A stretch of 10,892 bases of DNA from an uncultured Flavobacteriaceae bacterium (GCA_945788155.1 CALZKX010000372.1:1-10892), one strand, 5' to 3'. Positions 1 through 8,010 are shown, counted from the first letter of the stretch. Numbers and translations are program-made. Notes: generated by a model from the letters alone, not told the origin.

Positions 1-17
1 AAATTAAATCTTAACAG

Positions 18-2702
18 ATGAAGCATACATATAAAGTAACCGGAATGACATGTAGTGGTTGTAAAACCAATGTAGAAACTTCTTTAAGTAATCTAAAAGA
101 GGTGACCAAAGTACATGCAAATTTAGATACCGAAGAAGTTGTAATTGAAATGACATCCCACGTGCCGCTCAACACATTACAGGAAAGGCTCCTAAAATCT
201 GGATTGCACTATACCATAGAAATGCCCGGACATGAAAGTAAGCATGAACATCACCAACATCATCCAAAGCAGCATAAAAAAGGAACCGGTGTCTATTATT
301 GCCCTATGCATTGCGAAGGTGATAAAACTTACGATGCACCTGGGAAATGTCCTGTTTGCAAAATGAATTTGGTTGAAAAAGAACTTGAGGCATCTCATAA
401 AAGTGAACACGCTCATGAGCATACTACTGTACACCATAATAAACACGAACCTGTAAAAGATGGAAACGGAGTATTTTATTGCCCTATGCATTGTGAAGGT
501 GATAAAACATATGATAAAGCCGGAAGCTGCCCAGTGTGTGGCATGGATTTGGTTGAACAGCCAAAAATGATCCAAGATGTACAATACACCTGCCCTATGC
601 ACCCGGAAGTTATCAAGGATTCTCCCGGTTCTTGCCCTATTTGCGGTATGGATTTAATACCTATGGAACCTTCAGAAAGTGAAGAGAGCAAGACCTATAA
701 GAAATTGCTTAAAAAAATGAAAATTGCAACACTATTTACCGTTCCAGTGTTGTTTATTGCCATGGCAGATTTTATTCCAAATAACTTTTTATTGGATTAT
801 ACATCACAGGAAAACTGGAACTTGGTACAGTTTGTGCTATCGCTTCCAGTCGTGTTTTATGCCTGTTGGATGTTTTTTGTACGCTGTTGGAAGTCCATAA
901 AAACATGGAATCTCAATATGTTTACCCTAATTGGTATTGGTACAGGAGTCGCTTTTCTTTTTAGTGTGTTTGGAATGATTTTTCCAGAACTTTTTCCAGA
1001 CCAGTTTAAAACCGAAGCAGGTACTGTTTTTGTGTATTTTGAAGCAACCACAGTTATTTTAACGCTGGTATTATTAGGACAGCTTTTAGAAGCCAGAGCA
1101 CACAGTCAAACCAGTGGTGCCATAAAAGAATTATTAAAGCTGGCACCTAGTGAAGCCACATTAGTGACACTAGGTGGTGAAGACAAAGTCATTTCAATAC
1201 ACGATATTAAAAAAGGAGATTTATTACGCGTCAAACCAGGTGATAAAATCCCGGTTGATGGCAAAATTCATGAAGGGCATGGTGTTATTGACGAATCCAT
1301 GATTACAGGAGAACCTATTCCTGTTGATAAACACGAAGGAGAAGCCGTAAGCTCTGGTACTATAAATGGTAATAAATCATTTGTTATGGTGGCCGAAAAA
1401 GTGGGTTCTGATACCTTACTATCGCAAATCATTCAAATGGTAAATAATGCAAGCCGCTCTAAAGCACCCATACAAAAACTGGCAGATAAAATTTCTAAAT
1501 ATTTTGTGCAAATTGTTATTGTTGTTGCGATAATTACCTTTTTAATATGGCGTTATTATGGTCCCGAACCAGCTATGGTCTATGCTTTTGTTAATGCCAT
1601 CGCCGTATTGATTATTGCTTGCCCCTGCGCTGTAGGCTTGGCAACACCCATGTCTGTAATGGTCGGGGTTGGAAAGGGAGCTTTAAATGGGGTACTTATC
1701 AAAAATGCGGAAGCCCTAGAAAACTTAAACAAAGTCAATGTATTGATAACCGATAAAACGGGCACCATTACCGAAGGCAAACCATCGGTTGAAAAAGTAG
1801 TCGATTTATCCAAAACCAACGACGACAAATTACTGCTTAAATACATAGCATCCGTTAACCAATATAGCGAGCATCCCCTTGCTGAAGCTGTTGTTAATTA
1901 TGCCAAAGAGGAAAAGGTGGTATTGGAAGAAGTCAAAGATTTTGAAGCTGTAACCGGAAAAGGTGTTGTTGGTACTGTAAATTCTAATACAATTGCACTT
2001 GGCAATAAAAAATTAATGCATGAAGTTAATGCACAAATACCTGAAGCCATTGACAATAAAATTATTGAAGAACAAAAATTAGGAAAAACAGTATCCTACA
2101 TTTCTGTTAACCTAGAAGTCGTTGGTTATGTATCCATTACTGATGCTATCAAGGAAACCAGTAAAAAAGCCATTGCAGTACTTCAAAAGCAGGGCATTGA
2201 AGTGATAATGATGACTGGCGATAATGAAAATACAGCCAAAGCGGTATCGGCCGAACTTAACTTATCAAGCTTTAAAGCAGACTGTTTACCGGAAGACAAA
2301 TTGAAACTCATTGAAAACATGCAAAAGCAAGGTAAGGTAGTCGCTATGGCTGGCGATGGCATAAATGATGCGCCTGCCCTTGCACAAGCAGATGTTGGCA
2401 TTGCCATGGGAACAGGCACAGATGTGGCTATAGAAAGCTCTGAAGTTACGTTGGTAAAAGGCGATTTAATGGGTATTGTAAAAGCCAAAAACTTAAGCAC
2501 AGGAGTTATGAGAAACATTAAGCAAAATCTATTTTTTGCGTTTTTCTATAATGTGCTGGGTGTTCCGCTAGCAGCAGGTGTTTTATATCCAGTATTTGGG
2601 CTATTGTTATCGCCAATAATAGCTGCGGCAGCCATGGCTTTTAGTTCTTTTTCTGTGATTTCTAATTCTTTGCGTTTAAGGAAACTCACATTAGACAAGT
2701 AA
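18..2702 (+). CDS. copA: Cu(I)-exporting P1B-1-type ATPase with HMA domain and three Cys-rich metal modules
   Basis: ATP-driven pump in the inner membrane, expected to export Cu(I) from the cytoplasm. Seen in order: HMA domain with GMTCSGC (residues 9-15); three heavy-metal-binding modules beginning CPMH at residues 95, 155 and 192 and closing with CPVC or CPIC; His-rich linkers at about 72-86 and 125-143; actuator TGEP (430-433); TM6 CPC (535-537); phosphorylation DKTGT (579-583); the SEHP nucleotide-site His (H619); TGDN (733-736); GDGINDAP (779-786). YN at 844-845 with P850 in TM7, and MxxSS starting at M873 in TM8, match the Cu(I) P1B-1 signature rather than Zn or Co classes. At 894 residues it is longer than a typical CopA (roughly 750-830), mostly because of the N-terminal modules. 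The start at 18 gives a complete HMA domain. Only 17 bp of upstream sequence is visible, so its promoter cannot be judged. The symbol copA here means the ATPase, not the oxidase of the pco/cop system. Confidence 0.95.
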   Translation: MKHTYKVTGMTCSGCKTNVETSLSNLKEVTKVHANLDTEEVVIEMTSHVPLNTLQERLLKSGLHYTIEMPGHESKHEHHQHHPKQHKKGTGVYYCPMHCEGDKTYDAPGKCPVCKMNLVEKELEASHKSEHAHEHTTVHHNKHEPVKDGNGVFYCPMHCEGDKTYDKAGSCPVCGMDLVEQPKMIQDVQYTCPMHPEVIKDSPGSCPICGMDLIPMEPSESEESKTYKKLLKKMKIATLFTVPVLFIAMADFIPNNFLLDYTSQENWNLVQFVLSLPVVFYACWMFFVRCWKSIKTWNLNMFTLIGIGTGVAFLFSVFGMIFPELFPDQFKTEAGTVFVYFEATTVILTLVLLGQLLEARAHSQTSGAIKELLKLAPSEATLVTLGGEDKVISIHDIKKGDLLRVKPGDKIPVDGKIHEGHGVIDESMITGEPIPVDKHEGEAVSSGTINGNKSFVMVAEKVGSDTLLSQIIQMVNNASRSKAPIQKLADKISKYFVQIVIVVAIITFLIWRYYGPEPAMVYAFVNAIAVLIIACPCAVGLATPMSVMVGVGKGALNGVLIKNAEALENLNKVNVLITDKTGTITEGKPSVEKVVDLSKTNDDKLLLKYIASVNQYSEHPLAEAVVNYAKEEKVVLEEVKDFEAVTGKGVVGTVNSNTIALGNKKLMHEVNAQIPEAIDNKIIEEQKLGKTVSYISVNLEVVGYVSITDAIKETSKKAIAVLQKQGIEVIMMTGDNENTAKAVSAELNLSSFKADCLPEDKLKLIENMQKQGKVVAMAGDGINDAPALAQADVGIAMGTGTDVAIESSEVTLVKGDLMGIVKAKNLSTGVMRNIKQNLFFAFFYNVLGVPLAAGVLYPVFGLLLSPIIAAAAMAFSSFSVISNSLRLRKLTLDK

Positions 2703-2750
2703 ATTTAGGGGAAATCCCAAAAAAATAATTTATTATAAAAAAATAAAACG

Positions 2751-3191
2751 ATGAAAACAATAAAAATCAAAACAAAGCAATTATCCATAATTACTGTATT
2801 GGCAATCAGTTTGGTTGCCTGTAATTCAAAAGCAGAAAAAAAAGAAGTTAAAGAACAAGCTGTTGCAACCACCGAAGCAGTAGCTGAAGACACACAACAA
2901 GCATACCAAGTTGGCTCACAAGTGCCCAATGAATTAGTGTGTATGGTAAACGATGCTTATATGGGCATGCCCCAAATTGCAGTGCCAGTTAATGGTAAGA
3001 CGTATTATGGTTGTTGTGAAATGTGTGTAGGTAAGTTAAATAACGAAGAAACTGCCAGAACAGCAATAGATCCTTATAGTAATAAGTCTGTTGACAAAAC
3101 AGAGGCCTATATTGTACTGATGAAAAAAGAAGGGCAAGTGGCTTATTTTGAATCAGAAGAAAATTATAAGAATTATAAAACAAAATCATAA
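2751..3191 (+). CDS. Periplasmic lipoprotein with TRASH/YHS-like Cys motif, putative copper-binding
   Basis: A 146-residue lipoprotein. A Lys-rich n-region and hydrophobic stretch end in the lipobox LVAC with acylated Cys24, followed by a charged Glu/Lys/Ala linker to about residue 57. The C-terminal domain has C64, then C88, C89 and C92. The C-x23-C-x3-C spacing, with YYGCCEMC at the second cluster, resembles the TRASH/YHS metal-binding family. The Met residues near C64 (M65, M71, M73) would suit Cu(I). It lies 48 bp after the ATPase and 12 bp before the oxidase, so it probably acts between them as a periplasmic metallochaperone or buffer; this role is inferred from motif and context. The domain also recalls small NosL-like copper lipoproteins, but I cannot separate the two without a profile search. 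Confidence 0.8.
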   Translation: MKTIKIKTKQLSIITVLAISLVACNSKAEKKEVKEQAVATTEAVAEDTQQAYQVGSQVPNELVCMVNDAYMGMPQIAVPVNGKTYYGCCEMCVGKLNNEETARTAIDPYSNKSVDKTEAYIVLMKKEGQVAYFESEENYKNYKTKS

Positions 3192-3203
3192 AACAGTAAC
3201 ACA

Positions 3204-5552
3204 ATGAAAAATCTTGTTTACCTAGTGGGGTTATTACTCATAAGTACAAGTATAATAGCCCAAACAGAAAAATCAGTAGAAGGTAATGTTGAAAACCTTC
3301 CGGTTAAGGAATATACGCTTACAATTAATGAAGCAATTGTAAACAAAGCCGGAAAAGAAGTTAAGGGTATGACCATCAATGGTAGTATCCCTGGTCCTGT
3401 CCTTGAATTCACCGAAGGAGAATATGCCGTTATTTACGTGAAAAATGAGATGAGTGTGGAGACATCCATCCACTGGCATGGACTCTTATTGCCTAATTTT
3501 TATGATGGTGTACCCTATTTAAACACGCCACCTATTGAGCCTGGTCATACACTTAAATATGAATTTGCATTAAAGCAATCCGGTACCTATTGGTATCATT
3601 CACACACGCTCTTACAAGAGCAAAGTGGTGTTTTTGGATCTTTTATTATCCACCCAAAGCAAAAAACATTGGAGTATGATAAAGAACTGGTATTGATGTT
3701 GTCCGATTGGACCAATGAAGACCCAATGCATGTACTACGTAATTTAAAGCGCGGAAACGAATGGTATGGAATTAGAAAAGGAACAGCTACACCATTAAAC
3801 CAAGTCATTTCACGTGGCGCATTTGGAGCACAACTCAATTTTTGGCGACAGCGTATGGAAGGTGCCGATATTGCCGATGTATATTACCCTGCTTTCTTAA
3901 TTAATGGTGAAGAATCTATTGAATATCCAGATTTTAAACCTGGAGAAAAAGTTAGATTACGTATTATTAATGGTGGTGCTTCTACCTCGTTCTGGATGAC
4001 TTTTGGTGGTGAAGATCCACTATTGGTCTCTGCTGACGGTATTGATGTTGAGCCTATAGCAAAAAACAAAACGTTTATTGGTATCGCGGAAACCTACGAT
4101 TATATTGTAACCATTCCTCAAGAAGGTAAGATAGAACTTAAGATCATGGCACAGGATGGTTCAGGAACTGCTTCGGCATTTTTTGGCAATGGAAAAGTGC
4201 AGGCAGCCGAAACCTTGCCAAGACCGGATAAAATAGGAATGATGAAAACCATGGCCAAAATGGATATGAAAATGGGGGCGCACGCGCTAAAATATCGCCC
4301 AAGCAAAGATGAAAGCACCGAGATGAAAAATGAGTATGGCATGCAGATGAAAGATGATATGAGTGGCATGAACATGGAAAAACCCAAGACAGATGATACA
4401 AAGGCCATGAAAATGGAAGGCATGAATATGCCCAAAGATTCCACCATGGCAGGAATGCATACGGACCATTCCAAAATGAACGCCATGGATGATAAAATGA
4501 AGGAAGATGCTAAAAAAATGGATACCATGGAAGGCATGGACCTGTTTTCGGAATATAATTACGACTTTCTAAAATCACCAGAAAAGACGAGCTATCCTGA
4601 AGGTACTCCAGTTAAGGAAATTTTACTAAACCTCACAGGTAATATGCAACGTTATATTTGGAGTATGAACGGTGTTCCACTATCTGAAACCGATAATATA
4701 AAAATAGAAGGCGATCAGGTTACCAGAATAACATTAAACAATTTAACCATGATGCATCACCCCATGCATTTACATGGGCATTTTTTTAGGGTCATTAATA
4801 AAAATGGGGAATATTCACCGCTCAAGCATACGGTCAATGTACCACCAATGCAAGATGTGACCATCGAATTTTATGGCAATGAGTATGGCGATTGGTTTTT
4901 TCACTGCCATATTTTATATCATTTAATGGGCGGAATGGCACGCGTTATGAGTTATGATACCCCTCCAGACGTTCGTATGAAAGGCTATCCAGCAGCCATT
5001 GCAGTAGCCGAAACGGATCGTTATTATTCTTGGGGAATGGTTGATGCATCATCACAAAACACGACCCTTAATTTAGTAGCTTCAAACATGAGAAATCAAT
5101 TCAATGCTTCGTTTGAATATGGCTACAATGAAAACCTAGAAGCAGAATTTACTTACGAAAGGTATTTACATGATTATTTAAGGGTATTTGGTGGTGTAAA
5201 TATTGAAAATGAAATTGATGACAGTTTAAATGAGTTTAAAACTGTTGCTGTTGCTGGTATCAGGTTTTTAACCCCTTATTTGTTTAGCCTCGATGCCAGG
5301 ATTGATAGTGATTTAAGACCTAGAATTGGTCTTGGGCGGAGTATCATGTTATTTCCAAAATTTTCGGTGTTTGGTTACTACGAGTATCAATTAGATTTTG
5401 GTTGGGTAAACGCCTTACCATCTGGTGTTAATTCTGAATCAGAAACCGTTTGGAGTGCTGGCGCTGAATATTTTTTATCCAGAAACATATCGTTGCTAGG
5501 AAGTTACGATAACCGTTTTGGCGGTGGTGGAGGATTGTCGGTAAGATTTTAA
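3204..5552 (+). CDS. Multicopper oxidase (CopA/PcoA type) fused to C-terminal CopB-like outer-membrane barrel
   Basis: A 782-residue secreted protein with a Sec signal peptide, probably cut after A19 (IIA-Q); no twin-arginine motif is visible, although many PcoA/CopA oxidases use Tat. All four copper-ligand blocks of a multicopper oxidase are present: HWHG (90-93), HSH (132-134), HPMHLHGH (519-526) and HCHILYHLMGGM (567-578), giving T1, T2 and T3 sites including the axial Met. Residues 346-445 are Met-rich (24 Met in 100), as in the copper-loading segments of PcoA and CopA. From about residue 607 a different domain begins with alternating aromatic strands and ends in a C-terminal Phe, as outer-membrane beta-barrels do; it resembles CopB (PF05275-like). 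The likely job is periplasmic Cu(I) oxidation or sequestration tethered to the outer membrane. The oxidase call is firm. The barrel assignment rests on pattern and context. Confidence 0.9.
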   Translation: MKNLVYLVGLLLISTSIIAQTEKSVEGNVENLPVKEYTLTINEAIVNKAGKEVKGMTINGSIPGPVLEFTEGEYAVIYVKNEMSVETSIHWHGLLLPNFYDGVPYLNTPPIEPGHTLKYEFALKQSGTYWYHSHTLLQEQSGVFGSFIIHPKQKTLEYDKELVLMLSDWTNEDPMHVLRNLKRGNEWYGIRKGTATPLNQVISRGAFGAQLNFWRQRMEGADIADVYYPAFLINGEESIEYPDFKPGEKVRLRIINGGASTSFWMTFGGEDPLLVSADGIDVEPIAKNKTFIGIAETYDYIVTIPQEGKIELKIMAQDGSGTASAFFGNGKVQAAETLPRPDKIGMMKTMAKMDMKMGAHALKYRPSKDESTEMKNEYGMQMKDDMSGMNMEKPKTDDTKAMKMEGMNMPKDSTMAGMHTDHSKMNAMDDKMKEDAKKMDTMEGMDLFSEYNYDFLKSPEKTSYPEGTPVKEILLNLTGNMQRYIWSMNGVPLSETDNIKIEGDQVTRITLNNLTMMHHPMHLHGHFFRVINKNGEYSPLKHTVNVPPMQDVTIEFYGNEYGDWFFHCHILYHLMGGMARVMSYDTPPDVRMKGYPAAIAVAETDRYYSWGMVDASSQNTTLNLVASNMRNQFNASFEYGYNENLEAEFTYERYLHDYLRVFGGVNIENEIDDSLNEFKTVAVAGIRFLTPYLFSLDARIDSDLRPRIGLGRSIMLFPKFSVFGYYEYQLDFGWVNALPSGVNSESETVWSAGAEYFLSRNISLLGSYDNRFGGGGGLSVRF

Positions 5553-5567
5553 GTAATAAAGGTAGTT

Positions 5568-5756
5568 ATGATGTACACATGGATAATAGTTTTGGGAGTA
5601 ATTGTCTTTGCGGTTATCCTATATGCAGGTAAAAACGGAAATAAAATACTGAAGAGAGAAAGCGCTTTGGATATTTTAAACAGACGCTATGCCAATGGTG
5701 AAATATCCAAAGAAGAATATGAAGAAAGAAAACAAAGCATTAATTCAAAAAAATAG
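5568..5756 (+). CDS. Small membrane-anchored SHOCT-domain protein
   Basis: A 62-residue protein with one N-terminal transmembrane segment (about residues 4-20) and a cytoplasmic-type basic stretch, then a C-terminal SHOCT motif at about 32-58 (ALDILNRRYANGEIS followed by KEEYEERK). SHOCT segments are short oligomerisation or tethering helices found at protein ends; no enzymatic role is expected. It starts 15 bp after the oxidase gene and ends 6 bp before the DUF302 gene, so it is almost certainly cotranscribed. Two ATG codons are adjacent at 5568 and 5571 and either could be used. Similar small SHOCT peptides are common in heavy-metal clusters, but the exact role here is unknown. Confidence 0.8.
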   Translation: MMYTWIIVLGVIVFAVILYAGKNGNKILKRESALDILNRRYANGEISKEEYEERKQSINSKK

Positions 5757-5762
5757 AGAGAT

Positions 5763-6149
5763 ATGAACTATTATTTTAATAAAACCCTCAACGAGGATTT
5801 TAATACTGTAATTGAAAGCGTTACAGAAGCATTGAAAAATGAAGGTTTTGGTATTTTAACAGAAATAGACGTAAAAGAAACCTTAAAAAAGAAATTGGAT
5901 ATAGATTTTAAAAAATACAGGATTTTAGGAGCTTGTAATCCACCCTATGCGCATAAAGCTTTGCAAGCAGAAGATAAAATTGGAACCATGTTGCCATGCA
6001 ATGTCATAGTCCAGGAAATTGAAGCTGGCGTCATTGAAGTTGCAGCCGTTAACCCTATGGCTTCAATGCAAGCTGTGGAGAACGATGCTTTAAAGGAAAT
6101 TGCACAAGAGATAACCGAAAAATTGGAAAACATAATTGAAAAACTTTAG
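5763..6149 (+). CDS. DUF302 family protein
   Basis: A 128-residue soluble protein covering a whole DUF302 domain. The family hallmark lies at about residues 56-83: GACNPPYAHKAL, then an acidic stretch and a TMLPCNV strand, with conserved Cys58 and Cys79. No signal peptide or membrane segment is visible, so it is predicted cytoplasmic. DUF302 proteins have no settled biochemical function but often lie beside metal-resistance and redox genes. Two conserved Cys and the position 6 bp behind the SHOCT gene in this copper cluster suggest a metal- or redox-related role (inference). It ends the first tight block; the next gene follows after 80 bp. Confidence 0.9.
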   Translation: MNYYFNKTLNEDFNTVIESVTEALKNEGFGILTEIDVKETLKKKLDIDFKKYRILGACNPPYAHKALQAEDKIGTMLPCNVIVQEIEAGVIEVAAVNPMASMQAVENDALKEIAQEITEKLENIIEKL

Positions 6150-6160
6150 GCATATAACAT

Positions 6161-6168
6161 TATCTTTA
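6161..6168 (+). promoter_or_regulatory. Weak candidate Bacteroidetes -7 promoter element
   Basis: TATCTTTA matches the Bacteroidetes -7 consensus TAnnTTTG in all but the last base. An ATTG at 6135-6138 sits 22 bp upstream and could be the -33 element. It lies in the 80-bp gap before the DUF3347 lipoprotein gene, the first real break in the cluster. AT-rich sequence gives such matches by chance, so this is tentative. Confidence 0.25.
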
Positions 6169-6202
6169 TTGCCAAAACATAAAACAATTCAAATTAATAT
6201 TA

Positions 6203-6226
6203 ACACTAAAACACTAAAACACTAAA
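6203..6226 (+). repeat. Perfect 3 x 8-nt tandem repeat (ACACTAAA) ahead of a start codon
   Basis: Three exact copies of ACACTAAA occupy 6203-6210, 6211-6218 and 6219-6226. The repeat ends three bases before the ATG at 6230, inside the expected ribosome-binding region. Because Bacteroidetes initiation depends on A-rich, unstructured leaders rather than a Shine-Dalgarno, the repeat may affect translation or vary in copy number. Confidence 0.85.
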
Positions 6227-6229
6227 ACA

Positions 6230-6865
6230 ATGAAACATTTAAAGGTATCAACAGTAATTCTGGCAATGGCTTTTATAGGCCTAACAACAATATCGTGTAA
6301 AGACGCAAAAAAAGAAAGCACGAATGAAGATGGGCATCAAATGGAAGCCAGTCATGACAATAGTAACGATCATCAGGATGAAGGCAGTGTTTCTGACACT
6401 TCTGAGGTAGAAGCTAATGCAGATAATACTCAAAAAAACACGGCAACTACACCAATTATAGATGCTTATATTCAAATTAAAAATGCTTTAACAACAGACA
6501 GTAAAGACGAAGCAGCAAAAGGAGGAACAGCGTTAGTTGCAGCCTTTTCAGAGTTTGATATGAGCAATTTAACTGGAGAAACGCACAAAGAATACATGGA
6601 AATTGTTGAAAGTGCCAAAGAGCATGCAGAGCATATTGTAAAAAGCCCAATAGATCACCAAAGGGAACATTTTGAGGTATTAAGCACAGATATAAATGAT
6701 TTGGTAGCTTTATTAGGAACAGAAAAAACATTGTACCAAGATTTTTGTCCAATGGCAAGTAATGGTAAAGGAGCAATCTGGTTGAGTGAGGTTGAAGAAA
6801 TCAAGAACCCTTATATGGGAAGCAAAATGTCAACTTGTGGCTCAATACAAAAGCAGATAAATTAA
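6230..6865 (+). CDS. DUF3347 lipoprotein, putative periplasmic copper-binding protein
   Basis: A 211-residue lipoprotein with a signal segment ending in TISC (acylated Cys23), an acidic His-containing linker (about 34-70; GHQM, SHDN and DHQD), and a DUF3347 domain from about residue 76 to the end. Domain landmarks are HAEHI (about 131-135), HQREHF (143-148), FCPM with Cys173, and a final STCG with Cys203. The His, Cys and Met of these blocks are the likely metal ligands; DUF3347 occurs in copper-related periplasmic proteins and attached to CusB-like proteins. It is a paralogue of the gene at 7338 and ends 1 bp before the cytochrome-like gene, implying translational coupling. Function as a copper chaperone or buffer is inferred. 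Confidence 0.88.
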   Translation: MKHLKVSTVILAMAFIGLTTISCKDAKKESTNEDGHQMEASHDNSNDHQDEGSVSDTSEVEANADNTQKNTATTPIIDAYIQIKNALTTDSKDEAAKGGTALVAAFSEFDMSNLTGETHKEYMEIVESAKEHAEHIVKSPIDHQREHFEVLSTDINDLVALLGTEKTLYQDFCPMASNGKGAIWLSEVEEIKNPYMGSKMSTCGSIQKQIN

Positions 6866-6866
6866 A

Positions 6867-7319
6867 ATGAAGGTTGTTAAAAAAATAGCCCTTGTTTTAT
6901 TAATTGTATTTGTAGGAATACAATTTATACCCACATCTCGTAATCAAAGTGATGTTGTACCCGCAACAGACTTTATGATGGTCAATAAGGTACCCAAGCC
7001 TATCACCAATAAGTTGCAAACATCTTGCTACGATTGCCATAGCAATAACACACAATATCCTTGGTATAATAAAATACAACCGGTTGCTTGGTTGCTTGAA
7101 GATCATATTAAAGAAGGTAAGGCCGAACTTAATTTCAACGAATGGGATGATTTATCAAACCGAAGAAAAAATAGCAAACTAAAATCCATCATCAGCCAAA
7201 TTGAAGATGACGAAATGCCTTTGAGCTCCTACACGCTTATTCATAGAGATGCCATCTTTTCAGATACAGAGAAGCAGGAAATAATTAAATGGATGACACA
7301 ATTAAAAGATAGTTTATAA
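6867..7319 (+). CDS. Membrane-anchored haem-binding domain (Haem_bd) cytochrome-like protein
   Basis: A 150-residue protein with an N-terminal hydrophobic anchor or signal (about 5-22) and one c-type haem site CYDCH (residues 54-58), followed by the NNTQYPWYNKIQP block that typifies the Haem_bd family (PF14376-like). DDEMPLSSY (M117) offers a plausible distal Met ligand, and the C-terminal helix contains the usual WMTQL-type end. It should face the periplasm and carry or sense electrons through covalent haem c. The ATG is one base after the preceding stop, and the next gene starts 18 bp later, so it sits inside a DUF3347 pair. An electron-transfer link to copper redox chemistry is suggested only by this position. 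Confidence 0.88.
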   Translation: MKVVKKIALVLLIVFVGIQFIPTSRNQSDVVPATDFMMVNKVPKPITNKLQTSCYDCHSNNTQYPWYNKIQPVAWLLEDHIKEGKAELNFNEWDDLSNRRKNSKLKSIISQIEDDEMPLSSYTLIHRDAIFSDTEKQEIIKWMTQLKDSL

Positions 7320-7337
7320 ATAATTTAAATATAAAAA

Positions 7338-7898
7338 ATGATGAAAAGTTTAAAAATGAGTATAGCAGCAATGCTAATGTTAGCAATTTCTTTTACCAAT
7401 GCACAGGAAAAGGAAAAAATGAAAATGGACCATAGTAAAATGGATCACGGTAAAATGATGCATAAGAAAAGTGATGCTAAAACAGAAGCGATTTTAAAAG
7501 ACTACTTTAGCTTGAAAAACGCTTTGGTAGCAGATGAAACAAAAAAAGCAGCTCTAGCAGGAACAAAATTAGTTGCTTCTTTTAAAGCGTTTGATGCTGG
7601 AAGTTATTCAAAAGAACAACAAGAAGAACTAGCCGATATCATCGAAGATGCCACCGAACATGCGGAGCATATTGCTAAAAGTGAACTTGGCCACCAAAGA
7701 GAACATTTTAAAACATTGAGCAAGGATGTTACCGATTTGGTTGCTATCACTGGAACAAAAAACACACTTTACGAACAGTTCTGCCCAATGTATGAAGGAG
7801 GCAGTACATGGTTAAGCACTAGTAATGAAGTAAAAAACCCATATTATGGCAGTAAAATGGCCACTTGTGGTAAAGTGCAAAAAGAAATTAATAATTAA
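7338..7898 (+). CDS. Secreted DUF3347 protein, second paralogue
   Basis: A 186-residue secreted protein with a signal peptide probably cut at NA-Q (after residue 22), then a short Met/His-rich segment (KMKMDHSKMDHGKMMHKK, about 27-44) that looks like a Cu(I)/Cu(II) binding tail. The DUF3347 domain follows: HAEHI, HQREHF (119-124), FCPM with Cys149, and ATCG with Cys177. By eye it is about 60% identical to the 6230 gene product over the last ~78 residues, but it lacks that protein's lipobox and so should be free in the periplasm. ATG codons at 7338 and 7341 are both possible. It closes the second block; 302 bp without a clear gene follow. Confidence 0.88.
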   Translation: MMKSLKMSIAAMLMLAISFTNAQEKEKMKMDHSKMDHGKMMHKKSDAKTEAILKDYFSLKNALVADETKKAALAGTKLVASFKAFDAGSYSKEQQEELADIIEDATEHAEHIAKSELGHQREHFKTLSKDVTDLVAITGTKNTLYEQFCPMYEGGSTWLSTSNEVKNPYYGSKMATCGKVQKEINN

Positions 7899-7939
7899 GA
7901 ATATATTTAAAAGAGCAAGTAAATTAAATATATAACATT

Positions 7940-7996
7940 AAAAAGGAAATGGAACTTTTCATTGTTGATAGGTGTTAGTTAAAGCATTCCCTTTTT
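7940..7996. repeat. Imperfect inverted repeat 1, possible terminator of the copper block
   Basis: Arms AAAAAGGAAATG (7940-7951) and CATTCCCTTTTT (7985-7996) pair with one mismatch around a 33-nt loop. An alternative inner fold pairs GGAACTTT (7951-7958) with AAAG and TTCC (7981-7990) around a two-base bulge. The right arm ends in five T residues, so it could act as an intrinsic terminator 42 bp after the DUF3347 stop. The arm sequences resemble those of the two repeats that follow. Confidence 0.5.
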
Positions 7997-8010
7997 AGTG
8001 TTAGTAAAGT

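Noticed and set aside
192..691. Antisense open frames under the ATPase metal modules
   Set aside because: Shadows of the repeated Cys/His-rich coding sequence; the plus-strand frame has all expected domain motifs.
1305..1316. TGEP in place of TGES in the ATPase actuator domain
   Set aside because: TGEP is common in bacterial Cu(I) P1B ATPases and does not indicate loss of function.
2703..2750. GGGGAAATCCC as a terminator after the ATPase gene
   Set aside because: The stem is only three or four pairs and the gap is 48 bp; read-through into the lipoprotein gene is more likely.
4118..4537. Long antisense open frames under the Met-rich part of the oxidase
   Set aside because: They arise because ATG-rich coding sequence reads as CAT without stops on the other strand; no family pattern or start context supports them.
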